DNA from: Virgibacillus chiguensis
Lineage (GTDB): Bacteria > Bacillota > Bacilli > Bacillales > Amphibacillaceae
Direction of reading: 5' to 3'
NCBI RefSeq assembly: GCF_900129865.1
Contig: NZ_FQXD01000001.1
Span: 62,001-126,000, forward strand
Length of the DNA: 64,000 nucleotides
Shown here piece by piece: positions 25,358 to 34,653 of this stretch. The notes below the pieces were generated by a model. That model saw only the letters and a list, made by a program, of their open reading frames with translations, did not search any database and was not told where the DNA came from. The position numbers and the translations under genes were made by a program. How positions within the stretch are numbered: position 1 is the stretch's first letter; each line of letters begins with the position of its first letter.

Positions 25358-26495
25358 CAGAATATCCCCTCTCTTTCTGACCGAAGTACTGATAATAATC
25401 TGTTCGAATATAGCCATTAAACAACTTTCGCTTCTTCGTTGCTTTTTTACCAAAAGCGGCTTCAAATTGATCGTATGCTGTTATTATATAAACACTCCAA
25501 CTCGGGTAGTTACTTATGATTTCACCAAGTTGTTTTGCTGTTTTCATTGCTTGTTTTTGATCTCCGAGACGCTGCCCATAAGGCGGATTGCTTACAATAT
25601 AACCGTTAGGCTGTTTAAAGTGAAGGTCACTAACTTGCATTTGCTTCCATTGAATAAGTTCCCCTAGCCCTGCTTCAAGTGCATTTCTATTGGCAACGTT
25701 AATCATTTTATGATCGATATCCGTCCCAGTAATATTTAAAGGTTGATCATAATTAGCGACGTCCTCCGCTTCTTCAAAAGCTTTGTCCCAATGCTTTTGT
25801 TTAACAAATGACCAATTTTCGGATGAAAATTCACGATTAAAACCTGGAGCAATATTTTGTCCAATCATTGCAGCTTCAATAGGTATAGTACCTGAACCAC
25901 AAAATGGATCAACGAAAGGCTCATTTGGATGCCAATTAGTTAATAATACTAATGAAGCAGCAAGGGTCTCTTTAAGCGGAGCGTCACCTTGCCCAACTCG
26001 ATAGCCTCGCTTATGTAAACCTACGCCTGAAGTATCGATCGTAAGTGTTGCTTCATCTTTTAATAGGGCGATTTCGACACGATACATTGCTCCTGTTTCT
26101 GGTAGTTTAGAAACCATGCCGTATTTTAATTTCATCCGTTCAACGAGCGCTTTTTTGACTATTTTTTGACAATCAGGAACACTATGTAATGTTGATTGAA
26201 CAGATTTTCCTATTACAGGAATTTCGCCATCTTCATCAATGTAAATCTCCCAGGGTAAAGCCTTTGTTCCCTCAAATAAATCATCAAAGGAAGTAGCTTT
26301 AAATTTACCAACTAATAATTTTACTCGATCCGCAGAACGAAGCCATAAATTACAGCGAGGAATTGCGCTTATAGGTGCCTTAAATTCTACTTTTCCATTA
26401 TCAACTTGTACTTCATAACCTAAATTTTTAACTTCTTTTGCAACAACAGACTCTAATCCCATCGCTGCGGTAGCTATTAATGTAACTGTCTGCAT
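25344..26495 (-). CDS. ypsC: THUMP-domain class I SAM-dependent RNA methyltransferase, YpsC
   Basis: The 383-residue protein has an N-terminal ferredoxin-like/THUMP part (about 1-160) for RNA binding and a C-terminal Rossmann methyltransferase with VDPFCGSGTIPIEAAMIG (SAM-binding motif I) and IVSNPPYGQRLG (catalytic N-P-P-Y motif IV). It resembles the N-terminal half of E. coli RlmL, which makes N2-methylguanosine in 23S rRNA; the exact target here is inferred. It sits between rnpB and ypwA on the same strand, as in B. subtilis. Confidence 0.92.
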   Translation of the reverse strand: MQTVTLIATAAMGLESVVAKEVKNLGYEVQVDNGKVEFKAPISAIPRCNLWLRSADRVKLLVGKFKATSFDDLFEGTKALPWEIYIDEDGEIPVIGKSVQSTLHSVPDCQKIVKKALVERMKLKYGMVSKLPETGAMYRVEIALLKDEATLTIDTSGVGLHKRGYRVGQGDAPLKETLAASLVLLTNWHPNEPFVDPFCGSGTIPIEAAMIGQNIAPGFNREFSSENWSFVKQKHWDKAFEEAEDVANYDQPLNITGTDIDHKMINVANRNALEAGLGELIQWKQMQVSDLHFKQPNGYIVSNPPYGQRLGDQKQAMKTAKQLGEIISNYPSWSVYIITAYDQFEAAFGKKATKKRKLFNGYIRTDYYQYFGQKERGYSDEIK

Positions 26496-26597
26496 AAAAA
26501 ACGTCCTTTCAATGACTGTTTGTGTTTTAGTTTACCATATTTTCTTATGTATCATGAATAATTATTCGTGATGCAAATGAATTTCAGATAGGAAATG

Positions 26598-26638
26598 AAA
26601 AAAGTCTCTCTTTCGTTTATACACCGATAGAGAGACTT
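26598..26638 (-). terminator. Terminator of the RNase P RNA gene
   Basis: AAGTCTCTCT (26602-26611) pairs with AGAGAGACTT (26629-26638); on the minus strand a run of six T follows. It ends rnpB transcription before ypsC. Confidence 0.85.
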
Positions 26639-26657
26639 CATGTTAATTTTTTGACCT

Positions 26658-27046
26658 GTTAAATACTCGATAAGCCATGTTCTGTACCATTGTACTGCTA
26701 ACGGTGGTCAACCTCGTACTTTGGTGGTGATCATCTATCTACAAGCTTAGCTTGTCCTCCGTTCGGTTCCTATTCCCTACTAAAAGATGCCCCTACCATT
26801 ATTTGGGTTGCTCACTCGTGGGGTTTACCTCGTTCCACCTGAAAGGTTTCCCAATCAGCTACGTCACTGTGGCACTTTCAAGGTTACTTCCGTATCCGAT
26901 TACTGGACTTAGGAAATATACCTGCCGTTAACCAAAAGGTTACCTTGACTTATGATTTCGTCAAGCACGAACACTACAAACATCGCAGTTTGTGTGAGCA
27001 TGGACTTTCCTCTGTAAAAATTACAGCGATCACTTGAGTATTTAAC
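26658..27046 (-). ncRNA. rnpB: RNase P RNA, bacterial type B
   Basis: The minus strand starts GTTAAATACTC and ends GAGTATTTAAC, a perfect P1 helix, about 389 bases apart. Inside lie the universal core blocks GAGGAAAGTCCATGCTC, GAAAGTGCCACAGTGACG and GGTGGAACGAGGTAAACCCC (conserved region IV partner), plus GTAGATAGATGATCACC. The order and loops match the B. subtilis type B RNA. It is the catalytic part of RNase P, which trims the 5' leaders of tRNAs. Gene order gpsB-rnpB-ypsC is the one seen in B. subtilis. Confidence 0.97.
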
Positions 27047-27063
27047 AACTAGTCCAAGTTAAA

Positions 27064-27069
27064 ATTATA
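27064..27069 (-). promoter_or_regulatory. -10 box of rnpB
   Basis: A perfect TATAAT on the minus strand (preceded by GG), about 18-23 bases before the 5' end inferred for RNase P RNA. The -35 element is less clear. Confidence 0.6.
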
Positions 27070-27114
27070 CCATATGGATAAAAAAAAGCAAGTTAAGAAA
27101 GAGAAATCACCAGA

Positions 27115-27429
27115 TCACCCTTCTGAATCAGCAAACTTTTTACCAAACACTGCTTTTTCTAAATTTGAGAGACGTTTTAACACATCATAATTAACTTGAT
27201 GATTAGGTGCAGTTTGCACAGACCTTGCTTTTGGTTTCTCAGAACTTGTTTTTCGCAATTGCTCATTTTCTTGTTGTAAACGATTGATCTCCTGTTTAAA
27301 CAAATCATAATCTTGAATAATTAAGTCAAGAAATTCATCCACCTCTTCTTGGTTATATCCTCGCATTGCGGTCTTAAAATCTTTATCCAAAATATCTTTA
27401 CTTGTTAAATGCACTTGGTTCATACTCAT
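27115..27429 (-). CDS. gpsB: Cell-division regulator GpsB
   Basis: The 104-residue protein has a DivIVA-like N-terminal domain (LTSKDILDKDFKTAMRGYNQ then EEVDEFLDLIIQDYDLFK), a coiled coil (EINRLQQENEQLRK), and a C-terminal segment YDVLKRLSNLEKAVFG. GpsB shuttles PBP1 (PonA, encoded 4 kb away here) between septum and side wall. The ATG at 27429 follows GAGGTGAT; the GTG at 27438 lies inside this site. It is placed next to rnpB as in other Bacillaceae. Confidence 0.95.
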   Translation of the reverse strand: MSMNQVHLTSKDILDKDFKTAMRGYNQEEVDEFLDLIIQDYDLFKQEINRLQQENEQLRKTSSEKPKARSVQTAPNHQVNYDVLKRLSNLEKAVFGKKFADSEG

Positions 27430-27696
27430 TCCGATCACCTCATACCAGTTCTATAATTAAGTGTGGCTTTGTTTGTTTCTTCTTTTCCATTGTATGACTG
27501 GAAAAAAAATAATATGTTTGTGTACTCTTTTTTTATTATAGCATTAAATAAGAGGTGTGAAAAATGAATCCGTGCAAATGCGTTGTGAGTGGTACATAAT
27601 GAAGTATCAAAAAGTGTTTGTTACGATTGAAAAATCAATTGTTTGCTGTTCCCCAGTTTGTCTGCATTTTCAATAGAGAACAAACGTCGTAAATTG

Positions 27697-28104
27697 CTAC
27701 ACTTCTTGTTCTAAATCAGAAGGTTGAAATGAAAAAGGCAATAATTCTTCCATTTTAACCGTTTTTACATCTTCTTTTAGATTAGTTAGGTGAATAAGCA
27801 TATCAGATGGAAAAAATTCACTCATTACCTGTCTACAAGATCCACATGGAGGTACAGGTCTTTCTGTATCAGCAACAACAGCCATCTCCGTAAATGATTT
27901 TTCGCCATTGGCAATTGCTTGAAAAATAGCAACTCGCTCTGCACAGCATGTGACAGGATAAGCAGCATTTTCGATATTACAGCCTGTATAAATGTTTCCA
28001 GAAACCGTTTGTAACGCTGCTCCAACTTGAAAACGAGAATACGGTACATATGCTTTTTCTCTAATCGTTTTCGCAGCTTCTATTAATGCTTGTTTTGTTT
28101 TCAT
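27697..28104 (-). CDS. cdd: Cytidine deaminase
   Basis: The 135-residue enzyme has the zinc site CAE in YPVTCCAERVAIFQAI and PPCGSCRQVMSEF, and the substrate loop GCNIENAAYP. It deaminates cytidine and deoxycytidine to uridine forms for pyrimidine salvage. AAGGGG precedes two adjacent ATGs (28107, 28104); the second has the better spacing. In B. subtilis cdd lies elsewhere, next to era, so its place between gpsB and yppE is a rearrangement. Confidence 0.94.
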   Translation of the reverse strand: MKTKQALIEAAKTIREKAYVPYSRFQVGAALQTVSGNIYTGCNIENAAYPVTCCAERVAIFQAIANGEKSFTEMAVVADTERPVPPCGSCRQVMSEFFPSDMLIHLTNLKEDVKTVKMEELLPFSFQPSDLEQEV

Positions 28105-28149
28105 CATGCATCCCCTTCTCAAAAGATTTTAGAATTATCTTTAATATAT

Positions 28150-28509
28150 TTACGACAGCGTATCCAACTCGCGCATTAACTGATCGAAAATGTATTGTAT
28201 TGATTTGTATAATTCGAAATATCGTTTTCTCTTTACATCAATATAATAACTATGCAACAGTAATAGTTCCATATTTTCTCTTGTAGAAACAATTTGATGA
28301 GGATGTACATTCACTTTGCGCTCTTGTACCAACTGTAAAGCGTCTTTTTCCCAACGTTCAAGCAACTGATAAATAGGCGTTGTTTCCTCTTTAACTTTCA
28401 GAAACAACGCTCTATCTTTTCGGTCCTCTGGAGGATTCGTATGCTCAAATTTTTCTTTCAACTGATATAAATTTTGTTGTAATTTATTTGTTTGTTGTTT
28501 TATATCCAT
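28150..28509 (-). CDS. yppE: DUF1798 family protein, YppE-like
   Basis: A 119-residue, fully helical, charged protein (MDIKQQTNKLQQNLYQLKEK at the start; WEKDALQLVQERKVNVHPHQ in the middle; IQYIFDQLMREL at the end). The pattern matches the DUF1798/YppE proteins found beside recU-ponA in Bacilli, whose structures are four-helix bundles of unknown function. There is no clear ribosome binding site before the ATG at 28509. It keeps the B. subtilis neighbourhood. Confidence 0.8.
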   Translation of the reverse strand: MDIKQQTNKLQQNLYQLKEKFEHTNPPEDRKDRALFLKVKEETTPIYQLLERWEKDALQLVQERKVNVHPHQIVSTRENMELLLLHSYYIDVKRKRYFELYKSIQYIFDQLMRELDTLS

Positions 28510-28657
28510 GCAAATCTCAACCTACTTAAATATAATGTTATGTTTATATAGTAACATATAATGAAGATGAATAAGAACTTTTTACTATGGTGTTATTTTA
28601 AAATATTTATTATTCCTTTTGAGGAACAAAGTAGATACAAGTTGATACTGGATAGGA

Positions 28658-28885
28658 TTACTTGCTTTGTTCTCTTGCATTTTTTTCTAATTGCATACAT
28701 TGATTCTTCACTAGCGCAATTTCATTTAGTTTTTCATAATATTGACTTGATATATTATTTTCTACTTTCATTGTCAACTTTTGATCCAATCGGCGAATTT
28801 GATTTGATAATTCGTATAAAGCTGCTTCTACTTTTTTACGGTCCACACCGCGCTTTCCTTTTTTTTGTGATTGATACGCAAGCAT
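28658..28885 (-). CDS. Hypothetical coiled-coil protein of the ypp region
   Basis: A 75-residue, highly charged protein (MLAYQSQKKGKRGVDRKKVE, then AALYELSNQIRRLDQKL and NEIALVKNQCMQLEKNAREQ) likely to form a coiled coil. I do not recognise a family. The ATG at 28885 has GGGGAGGT upstream at a good spacing; the longer frame back to 28999 adds a hydrophobic stretch with no ribosome site and is rejected. It could be a YppF/YppG-type small protein by position. Confidence 0.6.
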   Translation of the reverse strand: MLAYQSQKKGKRGVDRKKVEAALYELSNQIRRLDQKLTMKVENNISSQYYEKLNEIALVKNQCMQLEKNAREQSK

Positions 28886-29045
28886 TCTTATGCTACCTCC
28901 CCTTCCCATCTTACTGTATACATTTCGTCTTAAAAAGAAGGCTTCCTTCACGTTCGACAAAACTAGAATGAAGCTTACAAAACAAGTGCATATACTCATT
29001 TATTTTTACATTTTTGACAAACTAATGATGAAAGGAGGGTAAACG

Positions 29046-29150
29046 ATGAAAGATAAAAAGAAGAAACAAGCCAAAACAGAAAGCATCCGTTCTAACTCTT
29101 TGAAAAAAGGAGATAAAAAATTGAACGGACCCAATTTCCCAGCAACTTAA
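29046..29150 (+). CDS. sspM: Small acid-soluble spore protein M
   Basis: A 34-residue, very basic protein, MKDKKKKQAKTESIRSNSLK then KGDKKLNGPNFPAT. It matches B. subtilis SspM (34 aa, with KKTES...LDKKLGGPNRPST) in length and in the KTES and DKKLxGPNxP-T segments. Minor spore proteins of this type are made in the forespore. AAAGGAGGG lies before the ATG and a perfect hairpin follows. The neighbourhood (ypp genes, recU, ponA) is the same as in B. subtilis. This confirms a spore-forming host. Confidence 0.88.
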   Translation: MKDKKKKQAKTESIRSNSLKKGDKKLNGPNFPAT

Positions 29151-29166
29151 GGGTTTAATGATTAAC

Positions 29167-29200
29167 AAAGTGCTGCCATATACATGCATGGCAGCACTTT
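29167..29200 (+). terminator. Terminator of sspM
   Basis: AAAGTGCTGCCAT (29167-29179) pairs perfectly with ATGGCAGCACTTT (29188-29200). The T-tract is part of the stem. Confidence 0.8.
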
Positions 29201-29302
29201 ATCTATTCAAAATGGTTTTAAAAATTGCTCGAAATGACACGTTGTTTTTCTTTTGCTATATTTTTTCTGTTACTGTAACCTAATTTATATATTTTAGAGA
29301 AG

Positions 29303-30292
29303 CTACCCCCTTTTATTGGTGGAAAAATATTTTTTTGCGGTAAACACTTGTTTAGTATAGAAATAAGCAAATAACATTTGTCGTTTTTGGTAAAAAGTTT
29401 TTCCGATTTGTTGTTTGTTACATTGATGTGCGTCGCGAATCCATTTTTTCTTTACACCCCCTGATTGATACCAATCCTTTCGAATAGTATCTTGATGTGT
29501 AATAATGGGATATACCATTCGCAAGATTGGGGTAACCGGTTGTTTGGGAAGCTTCAAAAAACGTTCATAATCACGTCTAGATCCAGTGTGTGTACAATAT
29601 TTAACAAATAAAAACGTTTGCTTATAGACAGTTGGGGAAAAAATAAGAGAAGCTAGTTTTTTCCCTAACTGAATTCGGTTCGTTCTATTTGTGAAGTTAT
29701 GGACATAGGCACCATATAAATCATTGGACATAGAAGGCAAAAGAACAGCATTCATCATAAAAAAGTTTTGCATTTGATAAGGCAATTGATGAAATACACG
29801 ACGTTGAAAATAATGCTGTTTAATAACAGGTTCTTGAATAACATTCTGTTCGTTTATAATAAGTGCTTGTACAAGACGATTTTTATCACAATACTTCCAA
29901 AAATAGTGCCATTCTTTTATCATATAACTAGAAACATGAAACAGAGAAAGAAGGTCGAACATTGGTTTGTTGTTTTGCTTGGATAATTGGTATACTAAGA
30001 GTTGGGGATAGGCATCTGAAAAAATGAGCCAATTAGCACGCTCATACGTCATAAACAGCCGCTCTCTTTCTTGTTTCCCTAATAAATATTGAAATGGAGT
30101 CATTTGCAAATCAGTCATGTTCCATCCAGCATTTCTTGATACGATACTTGCTAAAAAAGCCCATTTTATTTCCGGGAATTTCAGATAAAACTTAAAATAA
30201 GCGTTTGTACGTGTTATATTATCTTGGTTATGTGCTGTTGTTTTATTTGTTATATAATGAAGATAGGCTTTGAGGTTTGCATCTATATACAT
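29303..30292 (-). CDS. yppC: DUF2515 family protein, YppC-like
   Basis: A 329-residue soluble protein with many aromatic and basic residues. It has the pattern NITRTNAYFKFYLKFPEIKW, FLASIVSRNAGWNMTDLQ and ILRMVYPIITHQDTIRKDWY that marks the DUF2515/YppC family. Its role is unknown. It is divergent from recU across a 244-base gap, the same arrangement as recU-yppC in B. subtilis. Confidence 0.85.
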   Translation of the reverse strand: MYIDANLKAYLHYITNKTTAHNQDNITRTNAYFKFYLKFPEIKWAFLASIVSRNAGWNMTDLQMTPFQYLLGKQERERLFMTYERANWLIFSDAYPQLLVYQLSKQNNKPMFDLLSLFHVSSYMIKEWHYFWKYCDKNRLVQALIINEQNVIQEPVIKQHYFQRRVFHQLPYQMQNFFMMNAVLLPSMSNDLYGAYVHNFTNRTNRIQLGKKLASLIFSPTVYKQTFLFVKYCTHTGSRRDYERFLKLPKQPVTPILRMVYPIITHQDTIRKDWYQSGGVKKKWIRDAHQCNKQQIGKTFYQKRQMLFAYFYTKQVFTAKKYFSTNKRG

Positions 30293-30536
30293 CTGCCTCC
30301 CATCCTTTCAGAACAATTATTTTATAACATGTACGGAGCAAGACGCTACTATGCATTATAAGTTGCTAGTATTTTTTGCAGAGAGGAAATACGATGTAAA
30401 TAAAAGTAAATTTCTAATCAAGGTGAATTTTTCAGAGACAACACATTTTGTGTTGTTGAACAATTTCTTTTCTCCATGAAACGTATCAGCTATTTCATTT
30501 AATCATACGCTGATTTAAAGAAGGGATTGTAAATAA

Positions 30537-31124
30537 ATGAATTACCCAAATGGAAGAAAAAATGGGGACCTATACAAGCAAAAAAAATTATATTCTCATC
30601 AATTTGGTAATCGTGGGATGTCATTAGAAAAGGATATTAATGATACAAATGCATACTATTTAGAGGCAAAAAAAGCTGTCATTCACAAAAAACCGACACC
30701 TGTTCAAATTGTCAAGGTTAATTATCCAAAAAGAAGTGCAGCAGTAATTACAGAAGCGTATTTCAAACAAGCTTCAACAACGGATTACAATGGAGTGTAT
30801 CGCGAAAAATATATTGATTTTGAAGCAAAGGAAACAAAAAATAAAACGCTATTTCCGTTAGCAAATATACATGATCATCAAGTCGATCATATGCAGGCTG
30901 TTGTTGCTCAAGGCGGTATTACATTTCTGCTCATACGCTTTTCTGTACTTGATGAAACATATTTATTTCCTGCTGAAAGACTTTTTACGCATTGGGATGC
31001 TCACCTAAAAGGAGATAAAAAATCCATTGCGTATAAAACAATAAAACAGCAGGGTTATTTTATCCCTTTTCAATATAAAGCTAGAGTTGACTATTTAACA
31101 ATTATTGATAAGCTTTATTTTTAG
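30537..31124 (+). CDS. recU: Holliday junction resolvase RecU
   Basis: The 195-residue nuclease has the RecU features: [18 protein letters not shown] near the start, [20 protein letters not shown] (catalytic D...E-x-K) and [12 protein letters not shown]. It cuts four-way DNA junctions in recombination and helps segregate chromosomes, and it modulates RecA. It lies 17 bases upstream of ponA on the same strand; this recU-ponA operon is conserved across Bacilli. AGAAGGG precedes the ATG. Confidence 0.96.
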   Translation: MNYPNGRKNGDLYKQKKLYSHQFGNRGMSLEKDINDTNAYYLEAKKAVIHKKPTPVQIVKVNYPKRSAAVITEAYFKQASTTDYNGVYREKYIDFEAKETKNKTLFPLANIHDHQVDHMQAVVAQGGITFLLIRFSVLDETYLFPAERLFTHWDAHLKGDKKSIAYKTIKQQGYFIPFQYKARVDYLTIIDKLYF

Positions 31125-31141
31125 AGATGGAGGAATGAAGC

Positions 31142-33931
31142 ATGGTAAATAATAGCCAGTCTCGTACAGCGAGAAGAAAACAAAAGAAAACAAAGAAAAA
31201 ACCATTATGGAAAAAAATATTACTTTCAATCATAATTATTTTTATAATTATGGGACTTGGCGCTGGAGCTACAGCAGCTTATTGGGTAGCCACAGCACCT
31301 GATCTGAATGAGTCGAAATTATCCGACTCTCTTGCCTCAAAATTCCTAGATATTGACGGGAAATCTTTTGCGGTTATGGGCGAGAAAAATCGAACGAAAA
31401 TTAACTACGATGATTTACCACAAGTGTTAATTGATGCTGTTACAGCAACCGAAGATGCGAGGTTTTTTGAGCATTCTGGTATTGACTTAAGGAGAATTGG
31501 CGGTGCGGTTATTGCCAATATAAAAAATGGTTTCGGTTCAGAGGGGGCAAGTACGATCACGCAACAAGTAGTTGAGAAATCTTTCTTGTCTGCTGAAAAA
31601 AAGATTAGTTTAAAAGTTCAAGAGCAATGGTTAGCATTGCAATTAGAAAGAGACTACTCAAAAGAAGAAATTATGGAAATGTATCTGAACAAAATCTTTT
31701 ACGGTAGTAATGCTTATGGAGTAGCGACTGCTGCTGAAACTTATTTCGGAAAAGAAGATTTAAACGAATTAACGTTACCTGAAGCAGCCATTTTAGCTGG
31801 GTTGCCACAGCGACCAACAGCATACAATCCGTTTGAAAATCCTAAATTGACGAAAGAGCGAATGAATACTGTTTTAGATTTAATGGTACGTCATGATAAA
31901 ATTTCTGAAAAAGAAGCCGAAGAAGCTAGAAATGTTGATATTCCTTCTTTATTAGTTGAAGATAAGCCAGAAACAACACCTTATGAAGGTTTCTTACAAC
32001 AGGTGGAAAAAGAAGTGAAAGAAAAAGTAGACGGTGCAGATATTTATACAGATGGTTTAACCATCCATACGACAATTGATCAAGATGTGCAGAAACATGT
32101 GGAATCCTTACTAACGGATAGTGATTCCAATCCGATTCAATATCCTGACGATGAGATGCAAGCAGCAATGACAGTTCTTGATACGAAGACAGGAGCCATA
32201 CGTGCTATTGGTGGTAGAAGGAATAGTGAAGGGAAAAGAGAACTAAATTACGCTATTCAAAACAAAACGCAGCCAGGTTCAACTTTTAAACCAATTGTAG
32301 CTTACGGACCAGCGATTGAATATAATAAAATGTCAACGTATCATCAAATAAACGATGATAAACCATACGAAATCGGTGGTACAGATTCAGTAATTGGTAA
32401 TTGGAATGGGCAATATGCTGGCTGGATGACAGCACGTCATGCACTTAAACAATCGCTAAACGTACCTGCTGTGAAAGTTTTAGAAGAAGTTGGTTATGAA
32501 AAAGCAAAAGAATTTGCAGAAGGTTTAGGAATCAAATTTAAAGACGATAAAATTTTAGTTGGTGATGCTATCGGTGGTACAGGGACAGAGGTTACACCTT
32601 TACAGCTGGCTGGAGCCTTCCGAGCCTTTGGTAACGAAGGGTTGTATAATGAACCTTATTCGGTTACAAAAGTCGAATTTCCAGATGGGAAAACAGTTGA
32701 ATTAACACCACAAGCAGAACCCGCTATGTCAGACTATACAGCATATATGATGACAGATATGATGAAAACAGTTCTAACTGAGGGTACAGGTAAGAATGCA
32801 AATATTCCAGGCCTTCCCGTAGCTGGTAAAACCGGAACCACAAACTTAAAAGATCGTGAAGGAAGCCCTGATGCTTGGTTTAGTGGTTATACAACGAATT
32901 ACACGATTTCTGCATGGGTTGGTGGTTATGAAGATGAAGGAGGAGGTCGAGATGTTATTCCTCCTGGAAATGGAAATACGCAAATTCCATTACAAATGTT
33001 TAAAAATACGATGACAGAAATATCGAAGGACATAGAGACAAAGGATTTTGTCAAACCTGATAAGGTAATTGAAGCGGAAGTTGAAAAAGGATCTAATCCA
33101 CCTGCAAAACCAAGCGAACATACACCTAGCAACAAGATTATTACAGAGTTGTTTGTTAAAGGTACAGAGCCGAAAGAGACTTCCGAGAAGTTTGATCAAT
33201 TAGATCCGGTTAGCGGATTAACGGCAAGCTTTAACGAAGAAAAGAGTGCGATCGACGTTTCTTGGGAATATGATGCTGATGCAGATGTTTCCTTTGAAGT
33301 CAGTGCACAAGTGGATGGCGGTGAGATGCAAGCATTATCAACTACCGAAGATACATCTATGGAAATATCCGCGGTGGAACCAAATAAAGAATACACGATT
33401 CAAGTTGTGGTAGTTAGTAATGAAGACGATTCTAAAAGTGAACCGAAAACGACTACAGTAGCAACAGGTGAAGAAGAACTAGAGGAGTTACCTGAAGTAA
33501 CAGGGCTAACAGCTACCTATAATGAAACAAACAAACTTATTGATGTCAGTTGGAATTACAATGGCCCGCCCGCTACCTTTGAAGTATCTGTTAATGGTGA
33601 GACACAAACCGTCCAGTCAAATGGGTTAGAAATAAGTGGAGCCACACCTGGAGAAACGTACAACATATCTGTTACACCTATTGGTAAGAAAGGTAAAAAC
33701 GAAGGTGTAAGAGGACCCACTCAACAAACATCTGTAACCATATCAGCAGAACAAGAAGAACCTCCTGCTGATGATGATGGAGGGGACGGTGGAGCTGATA
33801 CTGGTGATAATGGTCAAGATAACGGGGAAGCTCGCCCACCAGAAGAGGAGAATGAAGAACCCCCCTCTGATGAAAATGGTCAAACCGATGATGGATCAGA
33901 TGAAGAACAAGGGGCTAGTGACGAAAGCTAA
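31142..33931 (+). CDS. ponA: Class A penicillin-binding protein 1A/1B
   Basis: The 929-residue protein has a basic cytoplasmic N-terminus, one membrane anchor (about 25-50), a GT51 glycosyltransferase domain (TEDARFFEHSGIDLRRIG; GASTITQQVVEKSF; GSNAYGVATAAETYFGK), and a transpeptidase domain with the active serine in GSTFKP, the SLN motif in KQSLNVPAV and KTGTTN. Two fibronectin type III-like repeats (about 700-860) and an acidic Asp/Glu/Gly tail follow. It polymerises and cross-links peptidoglycan outside the membrane. GpsB, encoded 4 kb away, is its known localisation partner. Confidence 0.96.
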   Translation: MVNNSQSRTARRKQKKTKKKPLWKKILLSIIIIFIIMGLGAGATAAYWVATAPDLNESKLSDSLASKFLDIDGKSFAVMGEKNRTKINYDDLPQVLIDAVTATEDARFFEHSGIDLRRIGGAVIANIKNGFGSEGASTITQQVVEKSFLSAEKKISLKVQEQWLALQLERDYSKEEIMEMYLNKIFYGSNAYGVATAAETYFGKEDLNELTLPEAAILAGLPQRPTAYNPFENPKLTKERMNTVLDLMVRHDKISEKEAEEARNVDIPSLLVEDKPETTPYEGFLQQVEKEVKEKVDGADIYTDGLTIHTTIDQDVQKHVESLLTDSDSNPIQYPDDEMQAAMTVLDTKTGAIRAIGGRRNSEGKRELNYAIQNKTQPGSTFKPIVAYGPAIEYNKMSTYHQINDDKPYEIGGTDSVIGNWNGQYAGWMTARHALKQSLNVPAVKVLEEVGYEKAKEFAEGLGIKFKDDKILVGDAIGGTGTEVTPLQLAGAFRAFGNEGLYNEPYSVTKVEFPDGKTVELTPQAEPAMSDYTAYMMTDMMKTVLTEGTGKNANIPGLPVAGKTGTTNLKDREGSPDAWFSGYTTNYTISAWVGGYEDEGGGRDVIPPGNGNTQIPLQMFKNTMTEISKDIETKDFVKPDKVIEAEVEKGSNPPAKPSEHTPSNKIITELFVKGTEPKETSEKFDQLDPVSGLTASFNEEKSAIDVSWEYDADADVSFEVSAQVDGGEMQALSTTEDTSMEISAVEPNKEYTIQVVVVSNEDDSKSEPKTTTVATGEEELEELPEVTGLTATYNETNKLIDVSWNYNGPPATFEVSVNGETQTVQSNGLEISGATPGETYNISVTPIGKKGKNEGVRGPTQQTSVTISAEQEEPPADDDGGDGGADTGDNGQDNGEARPPEEENEEPPSDENGQTDDGSDEEQGASDES

Positions 33932-33965
33932 ACTGATAGTAACTTAAAGCTTGGATTATAAGAGT

Positions 33966-34010
33966 AAGAAAAGAGGTAAACGCAATATTTACGCGTTTAC
34001 CTCTTTTCTT
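33966..34010. terminator. Bidirectional terminator between ponA and nth
   Basis: An 18-bp perfect stem, 33966-33983 with 33993-34010, beginning AAGAAAAGAGG and ending CCTCTTTTCTT. It overlaps the last codons of nth. Confidence 0.88.
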
Positions 34011-34651
34011 TTCTTCATTCGTTTTTGTCCCTCACGGCACACTTCTAATAATGGACATTCCATACAGTTCGGGTTTCTTGCTTTACAATGATATCGACCA
34101 AAAAAAATCATGCGATGATGCGTTTCACTCCACTCTGACTTTGGAATTTTTCGCATTAAAGTTTCTTCCACTTCCGGGACCGAATCTTTCCACCTACATA
34201 TACCAAGTCGTTTTGAGACGCGTTCTACATGTGTGTCAACCGCAATTGCCGGCTCACCAAACGCTACAGAGGCAACGACATTAGCTGTTTTTCTACCTAC
34301 CCCTGCTAATTTCATTAATTCTGTTTTTGATTTTGGAATGATTCCTCCATAATCTTCTATCAACATCGCACAAAGCTTACGAATATTTTTTGCTTTATTT
34401 CGGTATAAACCAATTGATTTAATATCTTCTTGAAGCTCTTCTAAAGGTACGGCTAAATAATCTTCAGGCGTTTTGTATTTTTGAAACAGCGTTCTTGTAA
34501 CCTTATTAACTAAGTTATCTGTACACTGGGCAGATAACAGCACTGCAATTACTAATTCAAATGGGTTTTTATGTGTTAATTCACATTGGGCGTGAGGAAA
34601 CATTTTTTTCATTTCATCCAAGCAAAAGCGAATTTGTTTTTGCGTCAGCAT
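33989..34651 (-). CDS. nth: Endonuclease III
   Basis: A 220-residue DNA glycosylase/AP lyase for oxidised pyrimidines. It shows the helix-hairpin-helix LAGVGRKTANVVASVAF with the catalytic lysine, the catalytic aspartate in AVDTHVERVSKRLG, and a [4Fe-4S] loop C-x6-C-x2-C-x5-C (CKARNPNCMECPLLEVC). The ATG at 34651 has AAGGGGAGG upstream; an ATG at 34675 lies inside dnaD. It is directly behind dnaD, and ypoC, which usually follows, is missing. Confidence 0.96.
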   Translation of the reverse strand: MLTQKQIRFCLDEMKKMFPHAQCELTHKNPFELVIAVLLSAQCTDNLVNKVTRTLFQKYKTPEDYLAVPLEELQEDIKSIGLYRNKAKNIRKLCAMLIEDYGGIIPKSKTELMKLAGVGRKTANVVASVAFGEPAIAVDTHVERVSKRLGICRWKDSVPEVEETLMRKIPKSEWSETHHRMIFFGRYHCKARNPNCMECPLLEVCREGQKRMKKRKEVNA

Positions 34652-34653
34652 CG

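Noticed and set aside
28561-28971. A 136-codon open frame on the plus strand
   Set aside because: It lies antisense to the coiled-coil hypothetical gene at 28658-28885, has no ribosome site and encodes a phenylalanine/leucine-rich sequence typical of a reversed coding strand.
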